Notes under the pieces: model-generated
Seen by the model: the letters and a program-made list of their open reading frames with translations, nothing else
Database searches by the model: none
Told to the model about the DNA's origin: nothing
Position numbers and translations under genes: made by a program
Assembly: GCA_031253955.1 (NCBI GenBank)
Contig: JAIRVJ010000052.1
Span: 1 to 48,643, forward strand
Origin: Burkholderiaceae bacterium
Lineage (GTDB): Bacteria > Pseudomonadota > Gammaproteobacteria > Burkholderiales > Burkholderiaceae_C
DNA: 48,643 nt
Direction of reading: 5' to 3'
Shown: in pieces, positions 36,102-44,266 of the stretch
How the letters are laid out: every line of letters starts with the position of its first letter
How positions within the stretch are numbered: the first letter of the stretch is position 1

Positions 36102-39100
36102 ATGATGAAGCACACCCACAAATGGTTCGCCCTGGGCGCCCTGGCCGCCGCCTTGGCGGCAGGCGGGCTGGCGCACGCTCAACAACCACCGACCGCGACT
36201 CCAATGACCGTGGGAGCTGACGATCAATGGAATAAAAAGTCATTTTGGGATAATTTTGGCATTACAGCAAGTCCAAATTTGGGAGGTAGTTTGAGTACTC
36301 CCAGTGGAAGCAAGGACTTCTACTATGTGAATTCCATTGGCTCCCACGACGCGCCGAGCGTCAAGGATTGGGTGAACGACCCCAGCGACCCCCTCGCGAA
36401 GACGGGCCTGACCTCCCTCATTGTGGCTAACAACTACAACCTGACCAACGCCTATGTCAGAAAAATCGGCATCGCCTATTTGGGCGGAATCGCGCTCGTG
36501 GCCAATAATATTGACTCAGTGACTGGCCAGCCATCCGATAACCAAAACACTCTCTACACTTGGGGCTGGAACGGTCAGGGCCAGCTCGGCATTGGCCTGA
36601 CGGACGGGCCTGTCGTGGGAACCGCAGGGCCGGCCACAGCCGGTATCTCGACCTCGCAATGGATGGGGCAAACTTACGGCGGCGGCTATGTCCTGGTAAA
36701 CTTTTTCAACAACCCGCAAAATTTTTACACCTTACGCGGCATACCGGTAACGGGCCAGGATGTGTCCGGCAACAATGCCAGCAGGAGCTACAACGTTATC
36801 GATGCCGATTCCGGCTACCACCATATGATAGCCCTGACCGCCGATGATGACAACTACACAAACAGCCGTGTCTGGGCGTGGGGCTACAACGCCTCGTACC
36901 AGGTCGGTCAGAAAACCGGCGCGCGATGGAATTATCCGCGGCTGGTGCAGGGTTTGCCTGCCAATATCCAGAAGGTCTTTGCCAACCACGGGTATCTGGA
37001 CCGCGGGCAGTCATTTGCGCTGACCTTGGGTACAACCTCATATTCGGTAATCTTTGCCGATGGCAGCAAGAAAACGCTAACGGGCGGTAAACTGTATGCT
37101 TGGGGATCAGGCTCCTCGTATAAGCTCGGCAGCAGCTCAGCTAACAGCGAAAAACCGGTCCAAATAGTTTTCACGGACAACGTTGATAAGAACATAGATA
37201 TTGTCGATGTGCAGGGCGGCGATTATCACAACATGGCGCTCGATGTCAAAGGCAACGTCTGGGTCTGGGGGAGTAATTCTTACTTTGGTGACGACGGCGC
37301 TACAGGGAGCACACCGAGAAAATTGACGTGCAAACCCAGTTCGGCTTGCTACGGCATAAAGTATCCCGTCAAGGAAATCGCCATGTCCTATGACAATGCC
37401 CTGATTCTTGATGCCAACAACAGGGTATGGCAGGGGGGGTATGTCTACGACACTTCTGCCCACTTCAAGAATTTCACGGAAGTGCAAGTTTCGCCCGTCG
37501 ACGTTCATGAGGTCGGTTATACGCCCATACCCAATCACCTGGGCGCTGGCGAACAGGTGTCTTATATTATTGATACCTACGGACGCCCGTGGTCATGGGG
37601 CAATGGCGTTTACCACGGCTTTGGCCGCGAGGGCGACTATATACTATCGTATACCAAAATGAAAGCAAAGGTGGCGCACCAGTTTCCACAAGTTATCGGC
37701 GACGGCGATACGCAGAGAACTGCCACGGATCCAACAATACCCGATAGTACTAAAAACACTACCGACACTCCCACTGATAACAAAAAATTCGGCACCTCCG
37801 GTTTCAATTCGAAACACCCGACGATTTACGATGCAAAATATGAATCCGCCACTAACCCCAACCTGACGACCCTGGCGTGGAAGGCGCTGGCGTTCCATCC
37901 GATTCCGAAGCTCACGCAAATTCGTGGATCGCGTTCCGCCCAAATCATGCTGGACGAGTACGGCAACATCTGGAAATGGGCGTATGACGGCTCCGGCACG
38001 ATTGCCTGGGGCAACGGGGACGATTACAAAAGCCAATACGATAATACGGGTAACGGCCGCGATGGACTTTATGACTCATATTGCTATGAAGTCATGCTCA
38101 TGCGCGGCGGCCAAGGGGACCAGTGCAAGGTCATTACGGTGCAGCCGAACCTCATGAGCAACGGCTCCACCAGTTCGGTGGGAGGCTCCAGCACCCGCAC
38201 CAACAGTAGCTACTCGATGGTCTATGTGACCAGCCGCACTTTCGCTATGGGGGCAAACGCCATTGGCGGCTGGATGGGCCAGTTGGTGGGCTATGCGGGC
38301 GACAAGCTGGACGCGGACCCTGCGCCGTGGAACGCCAAGCTTGGTTCGTCACGCCAGATTTTCACCGCCAGCGCCAGCCAGGAAGGCGTTCCCTTTGAAC
38401 TGAACTCGGGGTCATTATCAGGTCTGACCGACGCCGACGTGCCCAACTCCGGCCCGACTTCTCTGTGGTGCACGAACGAGGTCACCAACCAAGATGTAGA
38501 CTGCAGCGCGCCGTGCATGGTGCCGGACGACAGCGACCCGTCCGGATTCTCTGAAGATTCCAGCAAGTGCTCGCCGAAATTGTGCCCTGACCCCAACTCC
38601 TCCAGCGATCCTCCCGATCAGGTCTCCTGCCAGTCATTGAGTCAGGTAACCCAGGCTGACATAAATATCATGCGCAAGCAGCCACTGGGCGATATCGTGA
38701 ATTCGCAACTGGTCTATGTGGGCGCGCCCACGCTGCTGAGCCTGAATCAGAACTACCTCACGTTCGCCAAAGCCGTGAACAAGCTGGACACCTCCCCCAG
38801 TAACCACCGCCCAGGCGTGGTTTACGTGATGGCCAACGACGGCATGCTGCACGGCTTTGACGCGGGCAACGGCATACCGAACTCGGCCCCCAACAACACT
38901 GGCAATCAAGGCACCGGCGCTGAAAAGTTTGCCTACGTGCCGCGCGGGTTGCTGGCCAACCTGCGCTCCAACGTTAACAACACCGCTTCGCAGCGCTGGG
39001 TGGATGGCGGCGTATTCAGCGGCGATGCGCAACTGGACGCCAGCTCTTACGGCGTCGGCCTCAACAGTTCCCAAAACCCCGGCCACTATGCCACAGTGCT

Positions 39101-40682
39101 GGCGGGTACGCTGGGCAGCGGCGCGCGGGGCTACTTCGCGCTGGATGTGACCAACCCGGACGCAATCACGGAATCATCCCCGGCCAATCTGCAAAAAGCC
39201 ATGCTGGTGGATACAACCGATCCGGACTCCGCCTTTCCCCTTGACAGCACCGACGACAAGGCTGCCAAGATTGCCGCGCTGGGCATTCAGACCAGCTTGC
39301 CGGTGGCCGATCAGTACAACACCACCCGGCAGTCGGCGCAGATTACGCGAATCAACAACACCCAGAATGCCAACGGCGACGAGTGGGCCATCATCATGGG
39401 CAACGGCTTCGACAGCACGGGCGGCGTGCCGGTGCTGCTGATTCAGTCGCTTTCGGAAGCGGGCAGGCCCCTTTATATGGTGAAGGCTTCTTGCACCCTT
39501 GCCAAGCCGGGCGCCAACCCGGGCGATCCTCCCGACAACTCTGCTTGCATAGCCGTCGGCAACGGCCTAGGCGCGCCGCGCGCGGTGGACGTGGACGGCA
39601 ACGGCACCGCCGACTTTGTCTATGCGGGCGATTTGCTGGGCAACCTGTGGAAGTTCGATATCTCCAGCACGGATCCCACCAAATGGAGCGCGGCCTATGG
39701 CAGCGCGAGTGAAAGCGGCGCGCCTGCAGTTCCGATGTTCACGGCGGTGGGGCCGGACGGCAAGCCGCAGCCCATTACCAGTGCCCCGGTAGCCGTGCCG
39801 TACCCCAACGGCGGCTTCATGGTGGGCTTTGGCACAGGCAAGAACCTGACGCAAAGCGATTTGTCCGATGCCATTTCCATTGATTCCAAGACCCAGGCAA
39901 AGACAGCGCTGTCAAACCCGCCGCAAAACAGCTTTTACGCGCTGTATGACCAGCAGGGGATTACGATCAGTCAGGTGAAAATCAGCGAAGCCGGCGGGCT
40001 GAACACTTTGCAGACCAAGGCCAGTGTGGTCAAACTGCTCGCTGCTGTTCCTCCCAGCAGTGACAAGTTCTGCAACACGGCTTCCGGCTCGAATCGCTAC
40101 GCCTCCTGCCTGTATCAGCGCGACGGGGGCGGCAGTTGGAGCGCGCTTAACAACACAGACATGAGCCAGGCTCTGACCAACAAGCCCGCTAAAGGAAATA
40201 TAGCGGTTGGCACCCCTAACGCCGGCAACAACACCATGAAGGGCTGGTATTACGACATTCCGCTGGAGATGGATGCTTCCAACCTCCCCGTGAACGGGCA
40301 CGCCCCTAAGGTGCTTGACAACCCGGCCATGATGGACGACCAGGTGGTGCAATTCTTCTCGGTGAACCTGCCCGTCGTCACAGGCGACCCTGGCACATCC
40401 TGCGCGCCGACCCCCGGAAATCTTGCCGCCACCGATGAAGTGGTGGTGTTCAACTACTTCGACCTGTTCACCGGCGGGCCATCCAATACCATAACCATCG
40501 AAGGCGAAACCACCGAGAGCAACCGCTTCAGGATCGACGAACCTTCTTCTCCTAACGGTCCTGTCACTGGCAAATACGTGCGCAGCGGCGCCAACGCTTA
40601 CATACGTGCGGCAGGCGGCCAACTGATCCAGTACAACCCGCTGGCCCGCGCCGGCCGGCGCGCCGGATGGCGCACTCGCTAA
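36102..40682 (+). CDS. pilY1: PilY1-type pilus tip protein with RCC1-like N-terminal repeats
   Basis: A 1,526-residue exported protein. An AGGAG precedes MMKHTHKWFALGALAAALAA, a signal peptide, so I used the ATG at 36102 rather than 36024. The C-terminal third is a PilY1 beta-propeller: VVYVMANDGMLHGFDAG (about 907), FAYVPRGLLANL, GSGARGYFALDVTNP, and a calcium-loop motif DVDGNGTADFVYAGDLLGN (about 1165). The N-terminal half lacks an obvious VWA domain. It has repeated RCC1-like phrases instead: LYTWGWNGQGQLGIG (about 150), VWAWGYN (257), LYAWGSGSSYKLG (331), VWVWGSN (386), PWSWGNG (496), IWKWAYDG (623). PilY1 sits at the pilus tip and acts in adhesion and pilus dynamics. The N-terminal half appears AT-richer than its surroundings. 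Confidence 0.9.
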   Translation: MMKHTHKWFALGALAAALAAGGLAHAQQPPTATPMTVGADDQWNKKSFWDNFGITASPNLGGSLSTPSGSKDFYYVNSIGSHDAPSVKDWVNDPSDPLAKTGLTSLIVANNYNLTNAYVRKIGIAYLGGIALVANNIDSVTGQPSDNQNTLYTWGWNGQGQLGIGLTDGPVVGTAGPATAGISTSQWMGQTYGGGYVLVNFFNNPQNFYTLRGIPVTGQDVSGNNASRSYNVIDADSGYHHMIALTADDDNYTNSRVWAWGYNASYQVGQKTGARWNYPRLVQGLPANIQKVFANHGYLDRGQSFALTLGTTSYSVIFADGSKKTLTGGKLYAWGSGSSYKLGSSSANSEKPVQIVFTDNVDKNIDIVDVQGGDYHNMALDVKGNVWVWGSNSYFGDDGATGSTPRKLTCKPSSACYGIKYPVKEIAMSYDNALILDANNRVWQGGYVYDTSAHFKNFTEVQVSPVDVHEVGYTPIPNHLGAGEQVSYIIDTYGRPWSWGNGVYHGFGREGDYILSYTKMKAKVAHQFPQVIGDGDTQRTATDPTIPDSTKNTTDTPTDNKKFGTSGFNSKHPTIYDAKYESATNPNLTTLAWKALAFHPIPKLTQIRGSRSAQIMLDEYGNIWKWAYDGSGTIAWGNGDDYKSQYDNTGNGRDGLYDSYCYEVMLMRGGQGDQCKVITVQPNLMSNGSTSSVGGSSTRTNSSYSMVYVTSRTFAMGANAIGGWMGQLVGYAGDKLDADPAPWNAKLGSSRQIFTASASQEGVPFELNSGSLSGLTDADVPNSGPTSLWCTNEVTNQDVDCSAPCMVPDDSDPSGFSEDSSKCSPKLCPDPNSSSDPPDQVSCQSLSQVTQADINIMRKQPLGDIVNSQLVYVGAPTLLSLNQNYLTFAKAVNKLDTSPSNHRPGVVYVMANDGMLHGFDAGNGIPNSAPNNTGNQGTGAEKFAYVPRGLLANLRSNVNNTASQRWVDGGVFSGDAQLDASSYGVGLNSSQNPGHYATVLAGTLGSGARGYFALDVTNPDAITESSPANLQKAMLVDTTDPDSAFPLDSTDDKAAKIAALGIQTSLPVADQYNTTRQSAQITRINNTQNANGDEWAIIMGNGFDSTGGVPVLLIQSLSEAGRPLYMVKASCTLAKPGANPGDPPDNSACIAVGNGLGAPRAVDVDGNGTADFVYAGDLLGNLWKFDISSTDPTKWSAAYGSASESGAPAVPMFTAVGPDGKPQPITSAPVAVPYPNGGFMVGFGTGKNLTQSDLSDAISIDSKTQAKTALSNPPQNSFYALYDQQGITISQVKISEAGGLNTLQTKASVVKLLAAVPPSSDKFCNTASGSNRYASCLYQRDGGGSWSALNNTDMSQALTNKPAKGNIAVGTPNAGNNTMKGWYYDIPLEMDASNLPVNGHAPKVLDNPAMMDDQVVQFFSVNLPVVTGDPGTSCAPTPGNLAATDEVVVFNYFDLFTGGPSNTITIEGETTESNRFRIDEPSSPNGPVTGKYVRSGANAYIRAAGGQLIQYNPLARAGRRAGWRTR

Positions 40683-40700
40683 CCGCCAAGGAGTACGCAA

Positions 40701-41228
40701 ATGAGCAGCAAACCTGCAAAAAGCGCTTGTGGCTTCACGCTGATCGAGCTGATGATCGTAGTGGCGGTGATAGCCATTCTGGCGGCCATTGCCTACCCCA
40801 GCTACGCCGAATTCGTCAGGCGAGCGAACCGCGCCAACGCCAAGGAGGCGCTGCTCAAAGCTGCCCAGTGGATGGAGCGCACGGCGACGGCCCAGGGCCA
40901 ATACCCCAACAACCCCGCCCAGCTTGCGGCGGGGCTGGAAGCGGTGGAAGGTGGCCGCTATAACGTCTGCCTGATCGGCGGGACGCTTGCCGCCGGCGTG
41001 ACGCTGCTGCCTTCCGTTGATGCCAACATCTGCGCAGCAACGAATGCCGCCGCGACGCCCGTACCCATGCCCGGCCCGTCGGCAACGACCTTCACGCTTG
41101 CCGCCTATCGCATAAGAAACGGTGCCAATGCCAGCGACAAGTGCGGTGATTTCATCATAAACCAGACCGGCGCGCGCGGGGTGCTCAACAACGATGTCCT
41201 GACTGTAGTGGACTGCTGGGGCAAGTAA
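40701..41228 (+). CDS. pilE: Type IV pilin, PilE-like
   Basis: A 175-residue pilin. Leader MSSKPAKSACG, cleavage before FTLIELMIVVAVIAILAAIAY, then PSYAEFVRRANRANAKEALL and a C-terminal domain with four cysteines (NVC, NIC, DKC, DC), the last two placed for the usual pilin disulfide loop. AAGGAG lies 8 bases before the ATG. It ends the minor-pilin operon, where PilE-type minor pilins usually stand; it is probably a minor rather than the major pilin. 18 bp separate it from pilY1. Confidence 0.9.
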   Translation: MSSKPAKSACGFTLIELMIVVAVIAILAAIAYPSYAEFVRRANRANAKEALLKAAQWMERTATAQGQYPNNPAQLAAGLEAVEGGRYNVCLIGGTLAAGVTLLPSVDANICAATNAAATPVPMPGPSATTFTLAAYRIRNGANASDKCGDFIINQTGARGVLNNDVLTVVDCWGK

Positions 41229-41307
41229 TTTCAAAAATGATAGCTGTATACCGATGTATGATATGGTTTTATAGCAAAAAGTTCTGATTTGGTGCTTATC
41301 TCAGGTT

Positions 41308-41438
41308 CGTCATTCCCGCGCAGGCGGGAATCCACGAGCGTTACCTCCATCGGGCGCTGGAACGCACGGGTGCAGCTTGGTCGTTGACGGCGTGCAGGGT
41401 GGGAACGCCAATGGATTCCCGCCTGCGCGGGAATGATG
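41308..41438. repeat. Family A composite repeat
   Basis: CGTCATTCCCGCGCAGGCGG(GAATCCA) at the left and TGGATTCCCGCCTGCGCGGG(AATGATG) at the right, with a 78-bp spacer that starts CGAGCGTTACCTCCATCGGG, a diverged form of the GTGTCACCTCAAAACC spacer seen at 2079. Confidence 0.75.
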
Positions 41439-41576
41439 GGGAAAGAGAGCGCGGCGGAGGTTGTGCTTGTCTGAGGTATGTATCTCATCAGGGGAAAAAG
41501 TGCTGAAAATACATAATGCGCATTGGCTTGGAGCTATGAATTTCTAAGTAAACGTTTTCCTTTCGGGCCGCTCGCC

Positions 41577-41692
41577 CCTACCCTGACCCTCCCCCGCAAG
41601 CGGGGGAGGGAATGTGAGTGCTTTCCCCTGCTTTCGAGGAAAGCAATTTGAACTCCTTCCTCCGCTTGCGGGGGAAGGCAGGGATGGGGGGC
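41577..41692. repeat. Family B composite repeat
   Basis: CCCTCCCCCGCAAGCGGGGG(AGGG), a middle with GAGTGCTTTCCCCTGCTTTC, then CTCCTTCCTCCGC/TTGCGGGGGAAGG and GCAGGGATGGGGGGC. The centre differs from the thi-region copies. Confidence 0.7.
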
Positions 41693-41725
41693 CGACGGCG
41701 CATCCATCGCCCGGCGATAATTTTA

Positions 41726-41736
41726 TGTACAGTACA
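41726..41736. promoter_or_regulatory. Candidate operator palindrome upstream of the antitoxin
   Basis: TGTAC-A-GTACA is a perfect 11-bp palindrome 75 bp before the antitoxin ATG, just after the AT-rich GATAATTTTAT. Phd/FitA-type antitoxins repress their own operon through short palindromes, so this is a plausible binding site. A single half-site pair is weak evidence. Confidence 0.3.
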
Positions 41737-41811
41737 CCCACGACACCTCTCAACGTGGACATCATGGCCATGTAAAATGGTCACGCTCTTTCACTACCTG
41801 AAGGTAATGCC

Positions 41812-42087
41812 ATGTCATGGAACATTGCCAGTGCCAAACAACAGTTCTCCGAAATCGTGCGCTTGGCGGCCCACGAGCCACAGGCCATTTGCAAGCGCGA
41901 CAAGCCCGTGGCGGTGTTGATTTCAGCCGGTGAGTTCGAGGGCTATCAGCGCCTGCTGGCAGCGCGGCGCAAACCGGCGCTACAGGAACAGTTCGCGCAG
42001 ATTCGCGCTATTTTGACCGCCGAGGGTTCGGACGGTATCCAGATTGCGCCGCGCGGCAACCGTCCCAATCCCTTCGATGCTCCTTGA
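41812..42087 (+). CDS. Type II antitoxin, Phd/YefM family
   Basis: A 91-residue antitoxin. MSWNIASAKQQFSEIVRLAA is the Phd/YefM DNA-binding opening, then AICKRDKPVAVLISAGEFEGYQ, the usual strand-helix with the RDKPVAVL(I)S motif. The C-terminal part (ARRKPALQEQFAQIR) would wrap the toxin. GAAGGT lies upstream of the ATG. The stop comes two bases before the toxin ATG, a coupled pair. Confidence 0.92.
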   Translation: MSWNIASAKQQFSEIVRLAAHEPQAICKRDKPVAVLISAGEFEGYQRLLAARRKPALQEQFAQIRAILTAEGSDGIQIAPRGNRPNPFDAP

Positions 42088-42089
42088 AC

Positions 42090-42491
42090 ATGCTGCTGGT
42101 GGATACCAACGTCCTTGGCGAGTTGATGCGCCAGCGCCCTGATCCGGGCGTGGAGCAGTGGATGAAGGCGCTGCCGGACGGGGAAAACCTGTTCTTTTCA
42201 GTCATTACCGTGGACGAGATTTGTTACGTTTTATCGAGAAAACCGAACCAAGCCAAGCAACGCTGGTTCGACCATTTCGTGGCGGCCCATACGATCGTGG
42301 ACATTACCGGGACCATTGCGCGCCGCGCCGGTGAAATGCGCGCCTTGCTCAGTCTGCGCGGGCAGGTGCGCAGCCAAGCCGATATGCTGATTGCCGCCAC
42401 TGCCCAGACACATGCCCTGACGCTGGTCACGCGCAACGTGCGCGACTTCGACGGCTGCGGTATCGCGGTGCTCAATCCGTTCAGCGCCTGA
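42090..42491 (+). CDS. PIN-domain toxin, VapC/FitB type
   Basis: A 133-residue PIN ribonuclease. LLVDTNVLGELMRQRPDPGV carries the first acid (D in VDTN). Later acids are in VDEICYVL, SQADMLIAATAQTHALTLVTRN and VRDFDGCGI. These form the expected four-acid metal site. The RPDPGVEQWM stretch is typical of FitB-like toxins, which cleave tRNA or rRNA sites; the target here is unknown. An in-frame TTG six bases upstream would overlap the antitoxin stop. Confidence 0.92.
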   Translation: MLLVDTNVLGELMRQRPDPGVEQWMKALPDGENLFFSVITVDEICYVLSRKPNQAKQRWFDHFVAAHTIVDITGTIARRAGEMRALLSLRGQVRSQADMLIAATAQTHALTLVTRNVRDFDGCGIAVLNPFSA

Positions 42492-42550
42492 CCGCCGCGC
42501 TGAAACAATCAGGGAATGTGATATACCAAAGATGCAGATGGAATTGAGCC

Positions 42551-42775
42551 ATGGACAGGATGGTCGGAACGCGAAAAGAACCCGCATTGACATTGCACGC
42601 CTGCGGCGAGGCGTTGGAGCGCGGAGCGCGATTTGTTGATACGCTTTGCCGTTTGGGCAGTCAAGCGGTCGCGTTCAAAGGTGTTCGCTACTTCAAGACC
42701 CACGAAGAAGCCAATGAGGATTGGGCGGATGGACTGGCGCGCTGCATGGCTGCAAGGCGGCTGGAGAAGCGATGA
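42551..42775 (+). CDS. Small protein coupled to a nucleotidyltransferase
   Basis: A 74-residue basic-acidic protein with no family I can name: MDRMVGTRKEPALTLHACGE, then ALERGARFVDTLCRLGSQAV and FKGVRYFKTHEEANEDWADG. The ending HEEANEDW...ARCMAARRLEK is rich in charged residues. Its stop overlaps the start of the next gene by four bases (ATGA), so the two are co-translated. The arrangement resembles an antitoxin-toxin or regulator-effector pair. Function unknown. Confidence 0.65.
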   Translation: MDRMVGTRKEPALTLHACGEALERGARFVDTLCRLGSQAVAFKGVRYFKTHEEANEDWADGLARCMAARRLEKR

Positions 42776-43260
42776 CGGATAAAACCAGCCGTCCGGCCAC
42801 GCGCGACGACCTCGACGCGGTGTTGAGATTGCTCAATGAGAGTGGCATCGAATACATGCTGGTGGGCGGCTATGCCTTGCTGGCGCATGGATACATGCGG
42901 GCGACCACGGACATTGACATCCTGGTTCCCGGAAACATCGATACCGGAAGGAAATTGATCCAGGCGCTGATGGCCTTGCCCGATCAAGCCGCAAAGGACA
43001 TGAAGCCGGAGTGGTTCACCGAAGGCGGAACGATTCGCGTGGCCGATGATTTCGTTGTGGATGTCATGACGAATGCCAACGGGCACACCTATGAAGAATT
43101 GGTGGAACACCTCGAAACCATTGACCTTGATGGAATTCCTGTCCGCACGCTTGACCTGGAAGGCTTGCTGCTGACGAAACAGACTTTGCGTGCCAAGGAT
43201 GCCGCGGACCGCCTTGCCATTGAGCGCGCCCTGGCTGTTATCGGCAAACCAACGGCCTGA
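42772..43260 (+). CDS. Nucleotidyltransferase-fold protein (DUF6036/MNT-like)
   Basis: A 162-residue protein with the minimal nucleotidyltransferase signature: YMLVGGYALLAHGYMRATTD (GG at 32-33) followed by IDILV, giving the D47-x-D49 pair. A third acid may be D in FVVDVMTNANG. The C-terminal half has DLEGLLLTKQTLRAKDAADR, a stretch shared with AbiEii/DUF6036-type proteins that occur in toxin-antitoxin and phage-defence modules. The substrate (NMP transfer to protein or tRNA) is not known. Its start overlaps the 74-residue gene. Confidence 0.8.
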   Translation: MTDKTSRPATRDDLDAVLRLLNESGIEYMLVGGYALLAHGYMRATTDIDILVPGNIDTGRKLIQALMALPDQAAKDMKPEWFTEGGTIRVADDFVVDVMTNANGHTYEELVEHLETIDLDGIPVRTLDLEGLLLTKQTLRAKDAADRLAIERALAVIGKPTA

Positions 43261-43270
43261 TTTTCAGGTT

Positions 43271-43298
43271 CGTGATTCCCGCGAAGGCGGGAACGACG
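43271..43298. repeat. Family A repeat upstream of sdhC
   Basis: CGTGATTCCCGCGAAGGCGG followed by GAACGACG. It fills the start of the gap between the nucleotidyltransferase gene and sdhC. TAAAAT at 43316-43321 could be the -10 box of the sdh promoter, which would put the -35 region in the repeat; this is tentative. Confidence 0.6.
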
Positions 43299-43379
43299 AA
43301 GGTGGCGCGCGTTGCTAAAATTACAAATTGTCTCTTTCGCGCTCCGAACCACGGCACGCTTCACAGAAAGCCTTCGTTC

Positions 43380-43823
43380 ATGTCAGAACTTGCTTCCGCC
43401 GCGCGGCCCGCGCGGCCTGAAATACGCAACCTCAATTTGTTTCGGGACATTCCCACCTACCGGATGCCGCTGGCCGGTTACGTCTCGATCCTGCACCGCG
43501 TCAGCGGCGTGCTGCTGTTTGCGGCGCTGCCGTTTCTGGTGTGGCTGTTCGACGCGTCGATTTCTTCGGAGATTTCTTACCGGCGGTTCGTCTCCGCTTT
43601 CAGCGCCGGGCTGTGGATTTTTCCCGGCTGGGCGGTCAAGCTGGGCGTGCTGGCGCTGCTGTGGTCGTATCTGCATCACTTGTGCGCCGGGGTGCGCTAC
43701 CTGGTCATGGACGCCACGCATGTGACGAGCAAGGAGTTCGGCAAGTCATCGGGCATCGCGGTGCTGGCCGTCAGCCTGCTGCTGACGGCCATTTGCGGCG
43801 CCAAGCTGTTTGGCGCGTGGTAA
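43380..43823 (+). CDS. sdhC: Succinate dehydrogenase cytochrome b556 subunit
   Basis: A membrane anchor of complex II, 147 residues. RPEIRNLNLFRDIPTYRMPL and YVSILHRVSGVLLF are family hallmarks (the Ser/Arg near the quinone site), with three transmembrane helices and the heme-ligand histidine in SYLHHLCAGVRYLVMD. The ATG at 43380 was chosen because the family's N-terminus begins there; the longer frame reads from the intergenic repeat. First gene of the sdh operon. Confidence 0.95.
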   Translation: MSELASAARPARPEIRNLNLFRDIPTYRMPLAGYVSILHRVSGVLLFAALPFLVWLFDASISSEISYRRFVSAFSAGLWIFPGWAVKLGVLALLWSYLHHLCAGVRYLVMDATHVTSKEFGKSSGIAVLAVSLLLTAICGAKLFGAW

Positions 43824-43851
43824 GCGCGTTATTTCGAGAAGGTTGATTACC

Positions 43852-44226
43852 ATGTCACTCAATACCGTCAATTACGGTTCCAGGCGCACGGTCATCGGCG
43901 CGCATTACGGCTTGCGCGACTGGCTGGTGCAGCGCGTGACCGCGGCGCTGATGGCCCTGTTTACCCTGCTGCTGCTGGCGCAGGTGGTTTTCATTGCCGG
44001 GCCGGTCGGCTACCGGCAGTGGGCCGGCATTTTCGGCAATCCGTGGATGCGGGGGTTGAGCTTCGCGGTGATTCTGGCGCTGGCCTGGCATGTCTGGGTG
44101 GGCGTGCGCGATGTCTGGATGGACTACGCGCGCAACGTCTGGATGCGCCTGCTGCTGGAAGTATTAAGCATCGTCTGGCTGGCCGGCTGCGTCGGCTGGG
44201 CCGTGCAGGCGCTGTGGCGTCTTTGA
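43852..44226 (+). CDS. sdhD: Succinate dehydrogenase membrane anchor subunit
   Basis: The second membrane anchor of complex II, 124 residues and three helices. GSRRTVIGAHYGLRDWLVQR opens it. LAWHVWVGVRDVWMDYARN carries the probable heme ligand His and the quinone-site Asp-Tyr. GAGAAGG precedes the ATG. 28 bp after sdhC and 40 bp before sdhA. Confidence 0.94.
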   Translation: MSLNTVNYGSRRTVIGAHYGLRDWLVQRVTAALMALFTLLLLAQVVFIAGPVGYRQWAGIFGNPWMRGLSFAVILALAWHVWVGVRDVWMDYARNVWMRLLLEVLSIVWLAGCVGWAVQALWRL

Positions 44227-44266
44227 TGGCTGCCGGCGCTTTTTTGAACCGATTGACAAGACAACC

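Larger units (their letters stand above)
41229..41811. other. Intergenic region pilE - toxin/antitoxin: repeats
   Basis: No gene. Family A composite at 41308-41438, then the phrase TCTGAGGTATGTATCTCATC (41473-41492) shared with 780-799. Family B composite at 41577-41692. Short AT-rich parts at 41229-41290 and 41500-41550. The antitoxin promoter is expected in 41700-41800. Confidence 0.55.

Noticed and set aside
39912-41234. 440-codon minus-strand frame opposite pilY1 and pilE
   Set aside because: It spans two convincing pilus genes on the other strand; no motif and no ribosome-binding site seen.
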